The notes: generated from the letters alone by a model not told the origin. Shown: positions 43,099-52,291, counted from the stretch's first letter. The stretch: DNA of 64,000 nt from Qipengyuania flava (GCF_019448255.1 NZ_CP080410.1:124001-188000), one strand, 5' to 3'. Numbers and translations: made by a program.

Positions 43099-43617
43099 GT
43101 ACCCCAGAATGAAGGCAGCCCGCTCCTGCGGACTTGCGAACGGCAGATCCACCACTTGGTATCCAGCAGCCTTCCAGGCGCTCGTAACCGCCGCATCGCT
43201 GGCCACCGCTTCCTCCCAGGTTTGGGTTCGTTCGCAATCCTGGTGGTAGATTGCGCGCCAAGCGGGTGCGCGGAACACGGGATCATCATAGCGAAGATCC
43301 AGGACCGCAGCGGTGATGCGGTGCCTCAGGTCTGACGCACGAACCGGCATGGAGGCGAGATCGCCGAACCCGCGGTCGAAGAACGCCAAGCCCTCCTCTG
43401 CTGCCCCGATCGCGAACCTGTCCAGTTCACGCCCGAGTATCGCCTCGGCAAATCCGTCGGGATCGTGGGCGCGCAGCGCCTGTCCGCCTTCCTGACGCAA
43501 AACGGCCCGGGCCGCTTCCGGGATAGTCCGGAAGCCGCGCCGGGCCAGTTCTCCGAGAACCGTGGTCTTGCCCGCCCCCGGTCCTCCTGTGAGCACGATA
43601 CGGCGGGCCGATACCAC
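43093..43617 (-). CDS. AAA family ATPase of the AAA_28 type
   Basis: A 174-residue P-loop protein. Walker A GGPGAGKTTVL is at residues 11-21. A Walker-B-like FFDRGFGD lies near 79. The overall plan (ARRGFRTIPEAARAVL...) matches short stand-alone predicted ATPases that resemble nucleotide kinases. The substrate is not known. The start GTG 43617 is one base past the rho stop, so it is transcribed with rho. Confidence 0.8.
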   Translation of the reverse strand: MVSARRIVLTGGPGAGKTTVLGELARRGFRTIPEAARAVLRQEGGQALRAHDPDGFAEAILGRELDRFAIGAAEEGLAFFDRGFGDLASMPVRASDLRHRITAAVLDLRYDDPVFRAPAWRAIYHQDCERTQTWEEAVASDAAVTSAWKAAGYQVVDLPFASPQERAAFILGYL

Positions 43618-43618
43618 T

Positions 43619-44884
43619 CTACTGGTTCATGTTGGCGAAGAAGTCTTCGTTGGTCTTGGAATCCTTCATCTTGTCGAGGAGGAATTCCATCGCGTCGACC
43701 GTGCCCATCTGCATGAGGATACGGCGCAGGACCCACATCTTCGACAGCTTGTCCTTCTCGACCAGCAGCTCTTCCTTGCGGGTGCCGGACTTGCCGACAT
43801 CGAGTGCCGGGAAGATACGCTTGTCGGCGACCTTGCGGTCGAGGACGATTTCGCTGTTACCCGTGCCCTTGAACTCTTCGAAGATAACTTCATCCATCCG
43901 GCTGCCGGTATCGATCAGCGCGGTGGCGATGATCGAAAGCGAGCCGCCTTCCTCGATGTTGCGCGCAGCACCAAAGAAACGCTTGGGACGCTGGAGCGCG
44001 TTCGCATCGACACCACCGGTGAGCACCTTGCCCGAGCTCGGCACCACGGTGTTGTAGGCGCGGCCGAGACGCGTGATCGAGTCGAGCAGGATCACGACAT
44101 CGTGCTTGTGCTCGACGAGGCGCTTGGCTTTCTCGATCACCATTTCGGCAACCTGCACGTGACGGTTGGCCGGCTCGTCGAAGGTCGAGGAGATCACCTC
44201 GCCCTTCACGCTGCGCTGCATGTCGGTGACTTCTTCCGGACGCTCGTCAACGAGCAGGACCAGGAGGAAGACTTCGGGGTGGTTGTCGGTGATCGCCTTG
44301 GCAATGTTCTGCAGCAGAACCGTCTTACCGGTACGCGGCGGGGCGACGATCAGCGCGCGCTGGCCCTTGCCCTGCGGCGAGATGATGTCGATCACGCGGG
44401 CCGACTTGTCCTTCACCGTCGGATCGAGCGTGTCGAGCGACAGCTTTTCTTCCGGATAGAGCGGCGTCAGGTTGTCGAAATTGGTGCGCATGCGCACGGC
44501 TTCGGGATCGTCGAAATTGACCTTCGCGAGGCTGGTCAGCGCGAAATAGCGTTCGCCTTCCTTGGGCGCGCGGATTTCGCCTTCCACAGTGTCGCCGGTT
44601 CGCAGGCCCCATTTGCGGACCTGGTTGGGCGAGACGTAGATATCGTCGGGACCGGCGAGGTAATTCGCTTCCGGGCTGCGCAGGAAGCCGAAACCGTCCT
44701 GCAGCACCTCGATGGTGCCGATGCCCATGATCTTGTCGTCGTATTCCTCGTCCTCGGCCAGTTCGCGCAGGATGCAGAACATCAGGTCCTGCCGGCGCAT
44801 GGTCGAGGCACCCTCGACGCCCAGCTCTTCGGCCATCGCGACCAGATCTGCCGGGGTTTTTGCTTTCAAATCCTTGAGATGCAT
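43619..44884 (-). CDS. rho: Transcription termination factor Rho
   Basis: A 421-residue hexameric RNA helicase. The N-terminal OB-fold RNA-binding domain ([23 protein letters not shown] around residue 62) has the primary site. Walker A APPRTGKT is near 180. The Q- and R-loop regions ([32 protein letters not shown]) are intact. It terminates untranslated transcripts. The start [14 protein letters not shown] is at ATG 44884. A hairpin-containing leader lies upstream, in line with the autoregulation known in other bacteria. Confidence 0.97.
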   Translation of the reverse strand: MHLKDLKAKTPADLVAMAEELGVEGASTMRRQDLMFCILRELAEDEEYDDKIMGIGTIEVLQDGFGFLRSPEANYLAGPDDIYVSPNQVRKWGLRTGDTVEGEIRAPKEGERYFALTSLAKVNFDDPEAVRMRTNFDNLTPLYPEEKLSLDTLDPTVKDKSARVIDIISPQGKGQRALIVAPPRTGKTVLLQNIAKAITDNHPEVFLLVLLVDERPEEVTDMQRSVKGEVISSTFDEPANRHVQVAEMVIEKAKRLVEHKHDVVILLDSITRLGRAYNTVVPSSGKVLTGGVDANALQRPKRFFGAARNIEEGGSLSIIATALIDTGSRMDEVIFEEFKGTGNSEIVLDRKVADKRIFPALDVGKSGTRKEELLVEKDKLSKMWVLRRILMQMGTVDAMEFLLDKMKDSKTNEDFFANMNQ

Positions 44885-44950
44885 AGTGTTTTACTCGGTA
44901 TTCGATTGTGGATGGCCGGCGGGTCGAAAGGGCTTGGGGAAAGCGGACCC

Positions 44951-44971
44951 GGCCTCGTTCCATGCGAGGCC
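44951..44971 (-). promoter_or_regulatory. rho: Hairpin in the rho leader
   Basis: GGCCTCG (44951-44957) pairs with CGAGGCC (44965-44971). An outer CCGGC (44916-44920) can pair with GCCGG (44976-44980). They lie 67 bases upstream of the rho start, inside its expected leader. Rho is autogenously controlled through its leader in enterobacteria; whether this hairpin does so here is inference. Confidence 0.35.
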
Positions 44972-45039
44972 TGTAGCCGGTTGGTGCGATGCAATTACGC
45001 CCCGCGTGTCGGAGCGTCAATTCACAAAGCGTGCGTGTC

Positions 45040-45162
45040 GTTTTTTGTCTCGCCTCAGGCGCCGCAGGGCGCATCCGCGCCCTTTGGCTATCCTCGCTCA
45101 TACGGACTTCGTCCGCATCGCTGCGGGCGGCCGGTCGGCCTTGCCTCGCCTGCCGGCTCGGA
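45040..45162 (+). repeat. Dispersed structured repeat, copy A
   Basis: About 120 bases from the TTTTTT run to CGGCTCGGA, between hemJ and rho. Copy B lies at 61951-62072 in the opposite orientation. Conserved anchors include GCCTCAGGCGCC, GGCTATCCTCGCTCA, CGCTGCGGGCG, CTTGCCTCGCCT and CGGCTCGGA. Between them are three stem-loops: 45067-45082 (GGGCGC/GCGCCC), 45103-45115 (CGGAC/GTCCG) and 45129-45140 (GGCC/GGCC). All three change to other paired bases in copy B. There is no coding frame. Confidence 0.75.
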
Positions 45163-45165
45163 TCG

Positions 45166-45609
45166 TCAGAAAGGTTTGACGATCACGAGGACGACGATCA
45201 GCGCCAGCGCGATGCCGGGGAATTCACCCCAGATCCTGAGCTGCTTCTCGCTCATGGGGCGTTCGCCCGCGATCATCTTCTTGGCGCGGGCGACCATGAT
45301 GCCGTGATAAGCGGTCAGCAGGATCACGATCAGGAGCTTGGCGTGAAACCAGCCCTGCGTCCACGCACCAATCGCCATGGCCAGCGCGAGGCCGAACACC
45401 CAGACGACGATCAGGCTGGGCGTCAGGATAACCTTGCGCAGGAGGCCCATGCGCTTCGCCCAGATTGCCGATTCCTCGGATTCGGGCGCAGCCGGGTGCA
45501 GGTAGATCATCTGGCGCGGCAGCATGAACAGCCCCGCCATCCAGAACACCATGAAGATGATGTGGCCGGCCTTGAGCCAGAGATAGGTCATCGCAAGCGC
45601 TTCCTGCAT
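45166..45609 (-). CDS. hemJ: Protoporphyrinogen oxidase HemJ
   Basis: A 147-residue membrane protein with four hydrophobic helices (near residues 7-30, 58-80, 84-105 and 126-145). The conserved histidine is in LKAGHIIFMVFWMAGLFMLPR near residue 16. A second conserved pair LLRK follows the loop. This is the HemJ type that oxidises protoporphyrinogen IX in haem synthesis in alphaproteobacteria lacking HemG/HemY. It is next to hemE. The start may be ATG 45609 or ATG 45591. Confidence 0.9.
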   Translation of the reverse strand: MQEALAMTYLWLKAGHIIFMVFWMAGLFMLPRQMIYLHPAAPESEESAIWAKRMGLLRKVILTPSLIVVWVFGLALAMAIGAWTQGWFHAKLLIVILLTAYHGIMVARAKKMIAGERPMSEKQLRIWGEFPGIALALIVVLVIVKPF

Positions 45610-45642
45610 CGCATCGTTAGATAGGGTGCCTCGGCCCCCGCG

Positions 45643-46668
45643 TCACCCCTCGAAACCGCGGACCGTCGCAATGAGCCTCTCGACATGCGCAATCGGCGTG
45701 CGCCGGTCGATGCCGTGGCCAAGATTGAAGACATGCGGCCTGTCGGCAAAGGCGCGCAGGATGAACCGCGCTCGCTCTTCCAGGCGCTCGCTGCCAGAAA
45801 GCAGCAGCAGCGGGTCGAAATTGCCCTGCACCGGCATGCCCTTGGGCAATTCGCGGTGCGCCCATTCGGGATCGAGCGTTTCGTCCACCCCGACCGCCTG
45901 CACGCCCGTTTCTCGCGCATAGGCCGGCAGCTTCTCGCCAGAGCCCTTCGGAAAGCCGATGACCGGCGTATCGGGATGCTTTTCGCGCAGGGCAGCAACG
46001 ATCTTCGCGTTGGGGGCAATCACCAGGCGCTCGAATTCGTCGGGCGCAAGACTGCCCGCCCAGCTGTCGAACAGTTGCACGGCTTCCGCGCCTGCTTCGA
46101 TCTGGCCCGAGAGATAGGTCACCGTCTCGCTGACTATCCTCTCGAGGATCGCATCAAGCTTTGCCGGGTCGCGGTAGGCCATGGCGCGGGCCTCATGCTG
46201 GTCGCGGCTCCCCTCGCCCGCCACCATATAGGTCGCCACCGTCCAGGGACTGCCGGCAAAGCCCAGCATCGTCACGCCTTCGGGAAGGCGCTGGCGGCAC
46301 AGGCGGACGGTCTCGTAGATCGGATCGTAGCGCGAGGGATCGGGCTTCAGCCCCTCAAGCGCTGCCTCGACCAGCGGCGGCGAGAGCTTGGGCCCCTCGC
46401 CCGCCAGGAATTCGAGGTGCTGTCCGATTGCGTGCGGCACGATCAGGATATCGGAAAACAGGATCGCTCCGTTGAAGGCAAAACGATCGATCGGCTGCAG
46501 GGTGATCTCACAGGCCGCCTCGCTGTCGTATGCCATGGCGAGGAACCCGCCCTTCTCCGCCCGCAGCGCACGGTATTCAGGCAGGTAGCGACCAGCCTGG
46601 CGCATGAGCCAGAGCGGCACGCGGGTACCGCGCTTGCCGTTCAACGTATCGAGGAGGAGACCGGGCAT
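45643..46668 (-). CDS. hemE: Uroporphyrinogen decarboxylase
   Basis: A 341-residue TIM-barrel enzyme. The N-terminal signature PLWLMRQAGRYLPEYR contains the substrate-binding Arg pair. The second family motif GFAGSPWTVATYM (near residue 141) and the catalytic region QLFDSWAG are present. It decarboxylates uroporphyrinogen III to coproporphyrinogen III. The ATG at 46668 (MPGLLLDTL) fits homologues; an in-frame TTG at 46680 would add four residues. The gene flanks the putative origin, as in Caulobacter. Confidence 0.95.
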   Translation of the reverse strand: MPGLLLDTLNGKRGTRVPLWLMRQAGRYLPEYRALRAEKGGFLAMAYDSEAACEITLQPIDRFAFNGAILFSDILIVPHAIGQHLEFLAGEGPKLSPPLVEAALEGLKPDPSRYDPIYETVRLCRQRLPEGVTMLGFAGSPWTVATYMVAGEGSRDQHEARAMAYRDPAKLDAILERIVSETVTYLSGQIEAGAEAVQLFDSWAGSLAPDEFERLVIAPNAKIVAALREKHPDTPVIGFPKGSGEKLPAYARETGVQAVGVDETLDPEWAHRELPKGMPVQGNFDPLLLLSGSERLEERARFILRAFADRPHVFNLGHGIDRRTPIAHVERLIATVRGFEG

Positions 46669-46946
46669 CGGAGAGTCCAATCCAATAAATAATGATATTT
46701 AGATAAGAGTTGATGGAGTCTGTTGGCCCTGTGGATTTCAGGGATAACCGGCCCCTGCCCGATTTCTCCCGCGCTGCAAAGGGCGGATGGGCAAATGCGA
46801 CTCGCCACTGCGCGTGAGTCGAGTCAAACTTATCCTCACTGTCCCCAACACCCGGCATAACTTCCATTTGGTGTGCGGGAATCGCCCCGTGGAGGACTCG
46901 TATCGGGGAGGGTTTTTCCTCCCGAACTTGTCGCCAGCTTTCTCCC
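46669..46946. other. oriC: Putative chromosomal replication origin (oriC)
   Basis: The 278-base spacer between hemE and ppsR, the same gene boundary at which the Caulobacter origin lies. An AT-rich stretch at 46679-46712 could be the unwinding element. DnaA-box-like 9-mers are TTATCCTCA at 46830-46838 (8 of 9), AAATCCACA on the minus strand at 46730-46738 (7 of 9) and TTCTCCACA at 46964-46972 (8 of 9, inside the annotated ppsR start). GANTC sites are at 46673, 46716, 46816, 46821, 46879 and 46895. CtrA sites were not seen. No direct replication evidence exists here. Confidence 0.65.
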
Positions 46947-47831
46947 GTGGTTTATGCCACCTGTTCTCCACAGGCTGCAGAGCGTCCCATTTCCAACCGC
47001 GTCCACCTCCATCTCCTGTCCGATTCAACCGGCGAAACGCTCGAAATGCTCGCCAAGGCGGCGCTTGCGCAGTTCGAGGACGCGGATGTCGTGCGCCATT
47101 TCTGGCCGATGGTGCGCAGCCGGCAGCACCTTGAACGGATCCTGCCCGAACTCAAAGCCAATCCGGGCCTTGTTCTGTTCACACTGGTGAATCCCGAAAC
47201 CCGCGCCCGGTTGGAAGAGTCCTGCGCGCAGCAAGGCCTGCCCGCGGTGCCGATCCTCGACCGGGTAACCGAAGCGCTGGAGAAGGCGCTGGGGCAGGAA
47301 GCCCATGGCCGCCCCGGCCGCCAGCACGCGATGGACGAAGCCTATTTCAACCGCGTCGAGGCGATCCAGTTCACCATCGCGCATGACGATGGTGTCGGCT
47401 GGGAGGATTGGGAGGAAGCGGACATCCTGCTGGCCGGCGTTTCGCGCAGCTCCAAAACGCCGACCAGCATCTACCTCGCCAATCGCGGGTACAAGGTCGC
47501 CAACATCCCGCTCGTGGTGGAAAGCCCGCCGCCACCCAAGCTCTACGAGCTGAAGCACCCGATGGTCGTCGGGCTGACGACCGCGCCCGAACGGCTGGTG
47601 CAAATCCGTCGCAACCGGCTGTTGACGCTCAACGAGGAGCGCGAGACCGACTATGTCGACAACGAGCGGGTGAAGGACGAGGTGAAGTTTGCGCGCCGCA
47701 TGTTCGCCGACAATGGCTGGGCGGTGATCGACGTGACCCGCCGCTCGATCGAGGAAACTGCCGCTGCGGTCATTCGCCTCTACAACGAGCGCGAGGCGCG
47801 CGGGACATCGCAAGGGGCCAAACCGATATGA
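46947..47831 (+). CDS. ppsR: PPDK/PEP synthase regulatory protein (DUF299)
   Basis: A 294-residue bifunctional kinase/pyrophosphorylase that controls pyruvate phosphate dikinase or PEP synthase. The family start [17 protein letters not shown] is near residue 19. The P-loop-like [21 protein letters not shown] is near 157-177. The ADP/Pi site block [23 protein letters not shown] follows. No ATG exists before the conserved start; GTG 46947 gives a 14-residue non-conserved lead, and ATT 46989 would give the family N-terminus exactly. It heads the coupled run ppsR-maf-aroE-coaE. Confidence 0.92.
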   Translation: MVYATCSPQAAERPISNRVHLHLLSDSTGETLEMLAKAALAQFEDADVVRHFWPMVRSRQHLERILPELKANPGLVLFTLVNPETRARLEESCAQQGLPAVPILDRVTEALEKALGQEAHGRPGRQHAMDEAYFNRVEAIQFTIAHDDGVGWEDWEEADILLAGVSRSSKTPTSIYLANRGYKVANIPLVVESPPPPKLYELKHPMVVGLTTAPERLVQIRRNRLLTLNEERETDYVDNERVKDEVKFARRMFADNGWAVIDVTRRSIEETAAAVIRLYNEREARGTSQGAKPI

Positions 47832-48433
47832 CGGGTCTTGCCGGAAGCGGGATCGTGCTCGCCTCGAACAGCGGCTCGCGCAAGGCGATGCTGGAAGCGG
47901 CCGGGGTGGCCTTCACCGCGCAAGCCGCGGAGGTCGACGAGCGCGCGCTTGAGGCCGAGATGGATGGGGCCGAGCCGGCCGAAATCGCCCAGGCGCTCGC
48001 CGCCGCCAAGGCCGCAGCGGTTTCCGCCGAGCAGCCCGGCGCGCTGGTTCTCGGCTCGGATTCGCTGGTCGAAGTCGATGGGCGCCGGTTCGACAAGCCC
48101 ACCAGCCGCGACAACGCCGCTGCACACCTGCGGTTCTTCTCAGGCAAGGTGATGACGCTGCACAGCGCAGCAGCGCTTGCGCGCGGCGGCCAGATCGTCT
48201 GGGTCGATTCCGACTTTGCCCGCCTGCGAGTCCGCGAGCTGAGCGATGCGTTTATCGAGAGCTATCTCGACGCCGAATGGCCGGCGGTCAGCTATTGTGT
48301 CGGTGTCTTCCGCATCGAAGGTCCCGGCGTGCAGCTGTTCGAGGCGATCATGGGTGACCAGTTCACCGTGCTCGGCATGCCGCTTCTGCCTGTCCTGGAC
48401 GCGCTGCGCGGGGAAGGCGCCCTTCCCTCGTGA
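47828..48433 (+). CDS. maf: Maf family nucleotide pyrophosphatase
   Basis: A 201-residue protein. The Maf motif [18 protein letters not shown] starts near residue 9. The catalytic acidic pattern is [20 protein letters not shown], and the later AYL-like [16 protein letters not shown] closes the family. Maf proteins hydrolyse modified or canonical NTPs (dTTP/UTP). The usual SRR pattern reads GSRK here. ATGA overlaps the ppsR stop and GTGA links to aroE. Confidence 0.88.
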   Translation: MTGLAGSGIVLASNSGSRKAMLEAAGVAFTAQAAEVDERALEAEMDGAEPAEIAQALAAAKAAAVSAEQPGALVLGSDSLVEVDGRRFDKPTSRDNAAAHLRFFSGKVMTLHSAAALARGGQIVWVDSDFARLRVRELSDAFIESYLDAEWPAVSYCVGVFRIEGPGVQLFEAIMGDQFTVLGMPLLPVLDALRGEGALPS

Positions 48434-49281
48434 CCATCCATGCCGAAGTGATTGGCGATCCCATCGCCCAGTCCAAGTCGCCCGCCATCCACGGCTTCTG
48501 GATCGAAAAACTGGGCCTTGAGGCTGACTATCGCGCCGAACATGTGACCCCCGACGCGCTCGAAGACTATCTGGCGTCGCGGCGAGAGGATCCGGATTGG
48601 CGCGGCTGCAACGTGACCATGCCGCACAAGCAGGCGATCATGCCCCTGCTCGACTGGCTGGAGCCGCTGGCGAAACAGGTCGGCGCGGTCAACACTGTGG
48701 TGAAGGCCAGTGACGGCAAGCTTGTGGGCCGCAACACCGATGTCGCGGGCTTTCTCGAACCGTTGGCAGAGCGCCTGCGCAACCAGCACTATTTCCGTAT
48801 GGCACGCGTGCTCGGCACCGGCGGCGCCGCGCGGGCCATCGTGGCTGGCCTTGCGAAGGAAGGGTTCACGCTGGTCCTCGCCGGCCGCAATCTCGACAAG
48901 GCGCGCGATCTTCTTACCGAGCTGGCCGAAGGCGAACACCACGCGGCCCCTCTCTCGCACTTTGCCGAGGAAACCGACTTCGCCTTCGATGACCGCGAAG
49001 GGTGCTGCGACCTCGTCGTCAACGCCAGCCCCCTCGGCATGCGCGGCCAGCCGCCGCTCGCCTTCGACTGGAGCCATGCCCCGCCCGGCTCGATCGCCTA
49101 TGACATCGTCACCGATCCGCTGGACACACCCTTCCTGCAGAACGCGCGGAATGCTGGCTTCGAAACCATCGACGGCCTCGCCATGCTGATCGGACAGGCA
49201 GCGGCGGCCTTCACCCATTTCTTCGGCGTCGAACCCCCGCGCGAACACGACGCGGAACTGCGCGAAAGGCTTAGCCCATGA
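48430..49281 (+). CDS. aroE: Shikimate 5-dehydrogenase
   Basis: A 283-residue two-domain NADP enzyme. The substrate domain has [16 protein letters not shown] and [15 protein letters not shown] with the catalytic lysine. The Rossmann loop [15 protein letters not shown] is near residue 136. The C-terminal [14 protein letters not shown] closes the substrate site. It reduces 3-dehydroshikimate in aromatic amino acid synthesis. The start is GTG 48430, overlapping maf by four bases. Confidence 0.94.
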   Translation: MTIHAEVIGDPIAQSKSPAIHGFWIEKLGLEADYRAEHVTPDALEDYLASRREDPDWRGCNVTMPHKQAIMPLLDWLEPLAKQVGAVNTVVKASDGKLVGRNTDVAGFLEPLAERLRNQHYFRMARVLGTGGAARAIVAGLAKEGFTLVLAGRNLDKARDLLTELAEGEHHAAPLSHFAEETDFAFDDREGCCDLVVNASPLGMRGQPPLAFDWSHAPPGSIAYDIVTDPLDTPFLQNARNAGFETIDGLAMLIGQAAAAFTHFFGVEPPREHDAELRERLSP

Positions 49282-49883
49282 CTCGCCCCCTCATCGTCGG
49301 CCTCACCGGCTCCATCGGCATGGGCAAATCGACCGTCGCCGCCATGTTCGAAGACGCTGGCGTCCCCGTGTTCGATGCCGACGCCGAGGTGCGCGCCATG
49401 CAGGGGCCGGGAGGAGAGCTCGTCCCGGCCATCGAGGAAGCTTTTCCTGGCAGCACCGACGAAAACGGTGTCTCGCGCGATGCGCTGGGCGCGCTGGTCT
49501 TCGGCAATCCGCAAGAGCTCGCCCGGCTTGAGGCGATCGTGCATCCGGCGGTCGCCACCAAGCGCCAGGCTTTCCTTATCGAACACGCCAGCGCCCCGGT
49601 CGTCGTCTTCGACATCCCGCTGCTGTTCGAAAAAGGCGGAGCCGAAGCGGTCGACACGGTCGTCGTCGTTTCTGCCCCGGCCGAAACGCAGCGCGCGCGT
49701 GTGCTTGCCCGGCCCGGCATGACGGAGGACAAGTTCGCCCATATCCTTGGTCTCCAGACACCCGATGCAGAGAAGCGGGAGCGGGCCGACCATGTGATCG
49801 ACACCGGAACAACGCTTGCGCAAACCGAGGTGGCCGTCGCCGAGCTTATCGAAAAGTTGCGGGCCGCTAGCGCTGCGCGATAG
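49278..49883 (+). CDS. coaE: Dephospho-CoA kinase
   Basis: A 201-residue P-loop kinase: GLTGSIGMGKST (Walker A) at 7-18, VFDADAEVRAMQGPGG near 33, HPAVATKRQAF and FDIPLLFEKGGAE near 110-122. It phosphorylates the 3'-OH of dephospho-CoA in the last step of CoA synthesis. The ATGA at 49278 overlaps the aroE stop. It is followed, after 50 bases, by dnaQ. Confidence 0.95.
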   Translation: MTRPLIVGLTGSIGMGKSTVAAMFEDAGVPVFDADAEVRAMQGPGGELVPAIEEAFPGSTDENGVSRDALGALVFGNPQELARLEAIVHPAVATKRQAFLIEHASAPVVVFDIPLLFEKGGAEAVDTVVVVSAPAETQRARVLARPGMTEDKFAHILGLQTPDAEKRERADHVIDTGTTLAQTEVAVAELIEKLRAASAAR

Positions 49884-49933
49884 GCGTTGTAACCCCCTTG
49901 TAATCTTCGCGCGCGGGGCCGATAGAAGACTCG

Positions 49934-50632
49934 ATGCGCGAAATCGTGTTCGATACCGAAACCACCGGCCTAGACCCCAAGACAGGGGACCGGATGGTCG
50001 AAATCGGTTGCATCGAGATGGTCAATCTCGTGCCCACGGGCGAGAGTTACCACGCCTATTTCAACCCGCAGCGTGACATGCCCGCCGGCGCCGAAGCGGT
50101 GCATGGCCTTTCGGCTGCCTTCCTTGCTGACAAACCGCTGTTCGGCGACCTTGCCGACGAACTGCTAGACTTTATCGGCGATTCCCCGTTGGTCGCGCAC
50201 AACGCCGGCTTCGACTTCGGCTTCCTCAACGCCGAACTGGTCATGATCGAACGCGAGCCGGTGTGCATGAGCCGGATGGTCGACACGGTGGCCATTGCCC
50301 GCAAGCGGCACCCGGGCGCGAAGCTGTCGCTCGACGCGCTGTGCTCGCGCTACGGGATCGACCGGAGCCACCGTGTGAAGCACGGCGCCCTGCTCGACGC
50401 CGAGCTGCTTGCGCAGGTCTATGTCGAGCTGAAAGGCGGGCGCCAGATTGGCCTCGAACTGGCTGCGGAGGTTGCCGCCGCGCAGGCCGCCACCGCTTCG
50501 CCCGAAGTCGCGGCGGTGCGCCAGGCGCCCGATCGCCCGCGCCGCGAGCCGCGCCCGCACACCGCCAGCGAAGCGGAGATCGCGCGGCACAAGGAGTTCA
50601 TGGCCGGGATCGACGACCCGCTCTGGGGGTAG
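49934..50632 (+). CDS. dnaQ: DNA polymerase III epsilon subunit (3'-5' exonuclease)
   Basis: A 232-residue DEDDh exonuclease. ExoI is FDTETTGLDP (residues 5-14), ExoII is LVAHNAGFDFGFLN (near 87), and ExoIII is HRVKHGALLDAELL near 139-152, with the catalytic His and Asp. The proofreading subunit binds the polymerase alpha subunit through the C-terminal segment, which here is rich in Ala, Pro and Arg. It lies on the far side of the likely origin, as in Caulobacter. Confidence 0.95.
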   Translation: MREIVFDTETTGLDPKTGDRMVEIGCIEMVNLVPTGESYHAYFNPQRDMPAGAEAVHGLSAAFLADKPLFGDLADELLDFIGDSPLVAHNAGFDFGFLNAELVMIEREPVCMSRMVDTVAIARKRHPGAKLSLDALCSRYGIDRSHRVKHGALLDAELLAQVYVELKGGRQIGLELAAEVAAAQAATASPEVAAVRQAPDRPRREPRPHTASEAEIARHKEFMAGIDDPLWG

Positions 50633-50648
50633 GGACCGGCCAGCGGAG

Positions 50649-50667
50649 CGGTCCCGCCCCGGGACCG
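50649..50667 (+). promoter_or_regulatory. Strong hairpin in the dnaQ-hpf spacer
   Basis: CGGTCCCG (50649-50656) pairs with CGGGACCG (50660-50667) around CCC. No T-run follows, so it may be a leader structure of hpf or an mRNA 3' end block for dnaQ. Confidence 0.4.
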
Positions 50668-50698
50668 TGTGGGGGATGGTAAAGGAGAGAACGGCACT

Positions 50699-51268
50699 AT
50701 GGATATTCGTGTTTCCGGCCACCAGATTGACACCGGCGCCGCGCTCCAGGAGCATGTCGATGACCGCCTGAACGCCATCGTCGACAAGTATTTCAACCGC
50801 GCGATTTCCTCGCACGTCACCTTCGGCAAGGGGCCCGGCGGCTCCTACACCTCCGATATCGTCACGCATGTGATGCAGGGGCTGATCCTGAAGGGCCACG
50901 CCGAGGCGCACGATGTGCATCAGGCCTTCGACGCCGCTGCGACCAAGATCGAAAAGCAGCTGCGCCGTTACAAGCGCCGGATCCAGGACCGGCACGAACA
51001 GGCCGCCCATGCGGTTCGAGAGGCGGAGGCCGCCTACACGATCTTCTCCGCGCCCGAACCGGACAATGACGAGGAAATCACCGAGGACAGCCCGCCGGTG
51101 ATCGCCGAAACCAAGGCGATCATTCCCGAATGCAGCGTGGCGGATGCAGTGATGCTGCTCGACCTGCAGAACACGAACGGCCTGCTGTTCAAGAACGCTG
51201 GTAGCGGCCAGCACAATATGGTCTACCGCCGCCACGATGGCTCGATCGGCTGGGTCGAGCCGCGCTAG
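50699..51268 (+). CDS. hpf: Ribosome hibernation promoting factor, long form
   Basis: A 189-residue long HPF. The N-terminal S30AE domain (residues 1-100, MDIRVSGHQIDTGAALQEHV...) binds the 30S subunit. A charged linker follows. The C-terminal dimerisation domain (SVADAVMLLDLQNTNGLLFKN...YRRHDGSIGWVEPR) lets two ribosomes pair into 100S. The start ATG 50699 is preceded by AAAGGAGA. A GGAGGAG site leads into the thioesterase gene that follows. Confidence 0.94.
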   Translation: MDIRVSGHQIDTGAALQEHVDDRLNAIVDKYFNRAISSHVTFGKGPGGSYTSDIVTHVMQGLILKGHAEAHDVHQAFDAAATKIEKQLRRYKRRIQDRHEQAAHAVREAEAAYTIFSAPEPDNDEEITEDSPPVIAETKAIIPECSVADAVMLLDLQNTNGLLFKNAGSGQHNMVYRRHDGSIGWVEPR

Positions 51269-51284
51269 GAGGAGACTGCAAGCG

Positions 51285-51749
51285 ATGAGCGGGGCCGCAT
51301 CCAGCGGGGCGGAGCGTCATTTTCGCGCGCTCGAGAGCCTCTACGCATCCGCGCCGGTCAACGCGCTGTTTGCCTCGCAGCTCGAAATCACGGGCGAGGG
51401 AACCTCGCGCATTACCTTCGATGTGACCGAGGATGTCTACCACGCGGCGGGCGCGGCGCACGGGACGATCTATTTCAAGATGCTGGACGATGCGGGATTC
51501 TACGCGGCCAACACCTTCGTGACCGATCGCTTCCTGCTGACGACCTCGTTCAACCTCCACTTCACCAAGCCGATCCGGCTAGGCCGAGTTGTTGCCGAAG
51601 GGCGCTGGGTGAGCGGCCGTAAACGCGTGTTCGTGGCCGAATCGCGACTGGTCGACGAGGAAGGAGACGAGGTTGGCCGTGGGACGGGCACCTTCATGCG
51701 CTCGCACATCCCGCTGTCCAGCCTGCCCGGCTATCTCACCGACAGCTGA
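51285..51749 (+). CDS. PaaI-like hotdog-fold thioesterase
   Basis: A 154-residue hotdog protein. The helix-strand block VYHAAGAAHGTIYFKMLDDAGFYAA near residues 47-71 places the usual catalytic/active-site HG and acidic residue. The remaining strands LTTSFNLHFTKPI and AEGRWVSGRKRVFVAES fit the PaaI/YiiD family. It likely hydrolyses an acyl-CoA. The start is supported by a GGAGGAG site 10 bases upstream and an intergenic distance of 16 bases from hpf. Confidence 0.84.
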   Translation: MSGAASSGAERHFRALESLYASAPVNALFASQLEITGEGTSRITFDVTEDVYHAAGAAHGTIYFKMLDDAGFYAANTFVTDRFLLTTSFNLHFTKPIRLGRVVAEGRWVSGRKRVFVAESRLVDEEGDEVGRGTGTFMRSHIPLSSLPGYLTDS

Positions 51750-51756
51750 GCGCAAA

Positions 51757-52092
51757 ATGGACGCCCGGCTGCCCGCCCATGTCGAAATATCCGGCCTTAT
51801 TCGCGCGGTAGAGACTGCGGGCGGCTTCGCCATGGTCCTGCAGAAGGGAGAACGCGATGCGGGCGTCATCCTGGTTATAACCACGAGTAGTGGCAAAAAT
51901 ACCCGCCTTTGGGAGCGCATGCCCCAGCTCGATGGGTCGCGGCGCTTCGTGGTTACCCGAGAGCAAGACCCTGAAAACGTGCGCGAATTCGATGATTATG
52001 TTGGTCGAAGAAAGGCCTCTGACCCCGATTGCTGGGTGGTCGAGCTGGATATCGACGGTGCAGAACGCTTCGTCGAAACTTCGGGAACATAG
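51757..52092 (+). CDS. DUF1491 family protein
   Basis: A 111-residue soluble protein. ARLPAHVEISGLIRAVETAGGFAMVLQKGERDAG and RRFVVTREQDPENVREFDDYVGRRKASDPDCWVVELD are the recognised conserved stretches of DUF1491, an alphaproteobacterial family of unknown function. The start ATG 51757 lies eight bases after the thioesterase stop, so the hpf-thioesterase-DUF1491 run may be one transcript. Confidence 0.82.
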   Translation: MDARLPAHVEISGLIRAVETAGGFAMVLQKGERDAGVILVITTSSGKNTRLWERMPQLDGSRRFVVTREQDPENVREFDDYVGRRKASDPDCWVVELDIDGAERFVETSGT

Positions 52093-52093
52093 G

Positions 52094-52121
52094 TTGACTT
52101 GATTTCAAATGTGACTATTTG
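52094..52121 (+). promoter_or_regulatory. Putative promoter before the cell wall hydrolase gene
   Basis: TTGACT at 52094-52099 and TATTTG at 52116-52121 are separated by 16 bases in a locally AT-rich patch. The leader to the start at 52292 would be about 165 bases. Nothing else is visible in 52122-52291. Confidence 0.4.
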
Positions 52122-52291
52122 GCCGCCAACTTCGATGCGCAGGCGGCGTAGGACGGCAATGGGGTCGGCACGCTAGCACGCAGACGGGGGGTGGCCGGCA
52201 GGCCCGCAACGGATCCGACCCAAGGACGCAAGCAACGCGCCATGGATCCCAGCCTGCGACAGACCGCCAACCGCTTAGTTGTCATCACATA

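Noticed and set aside
43093-43617. AAA ATPase considered as a phage or defence gene
   Set aside because: It is a short lone ATPase directly behind rho, with no nuclease, toxin or phage gene near it, and it reads as a conserved housekeeping neighbour.
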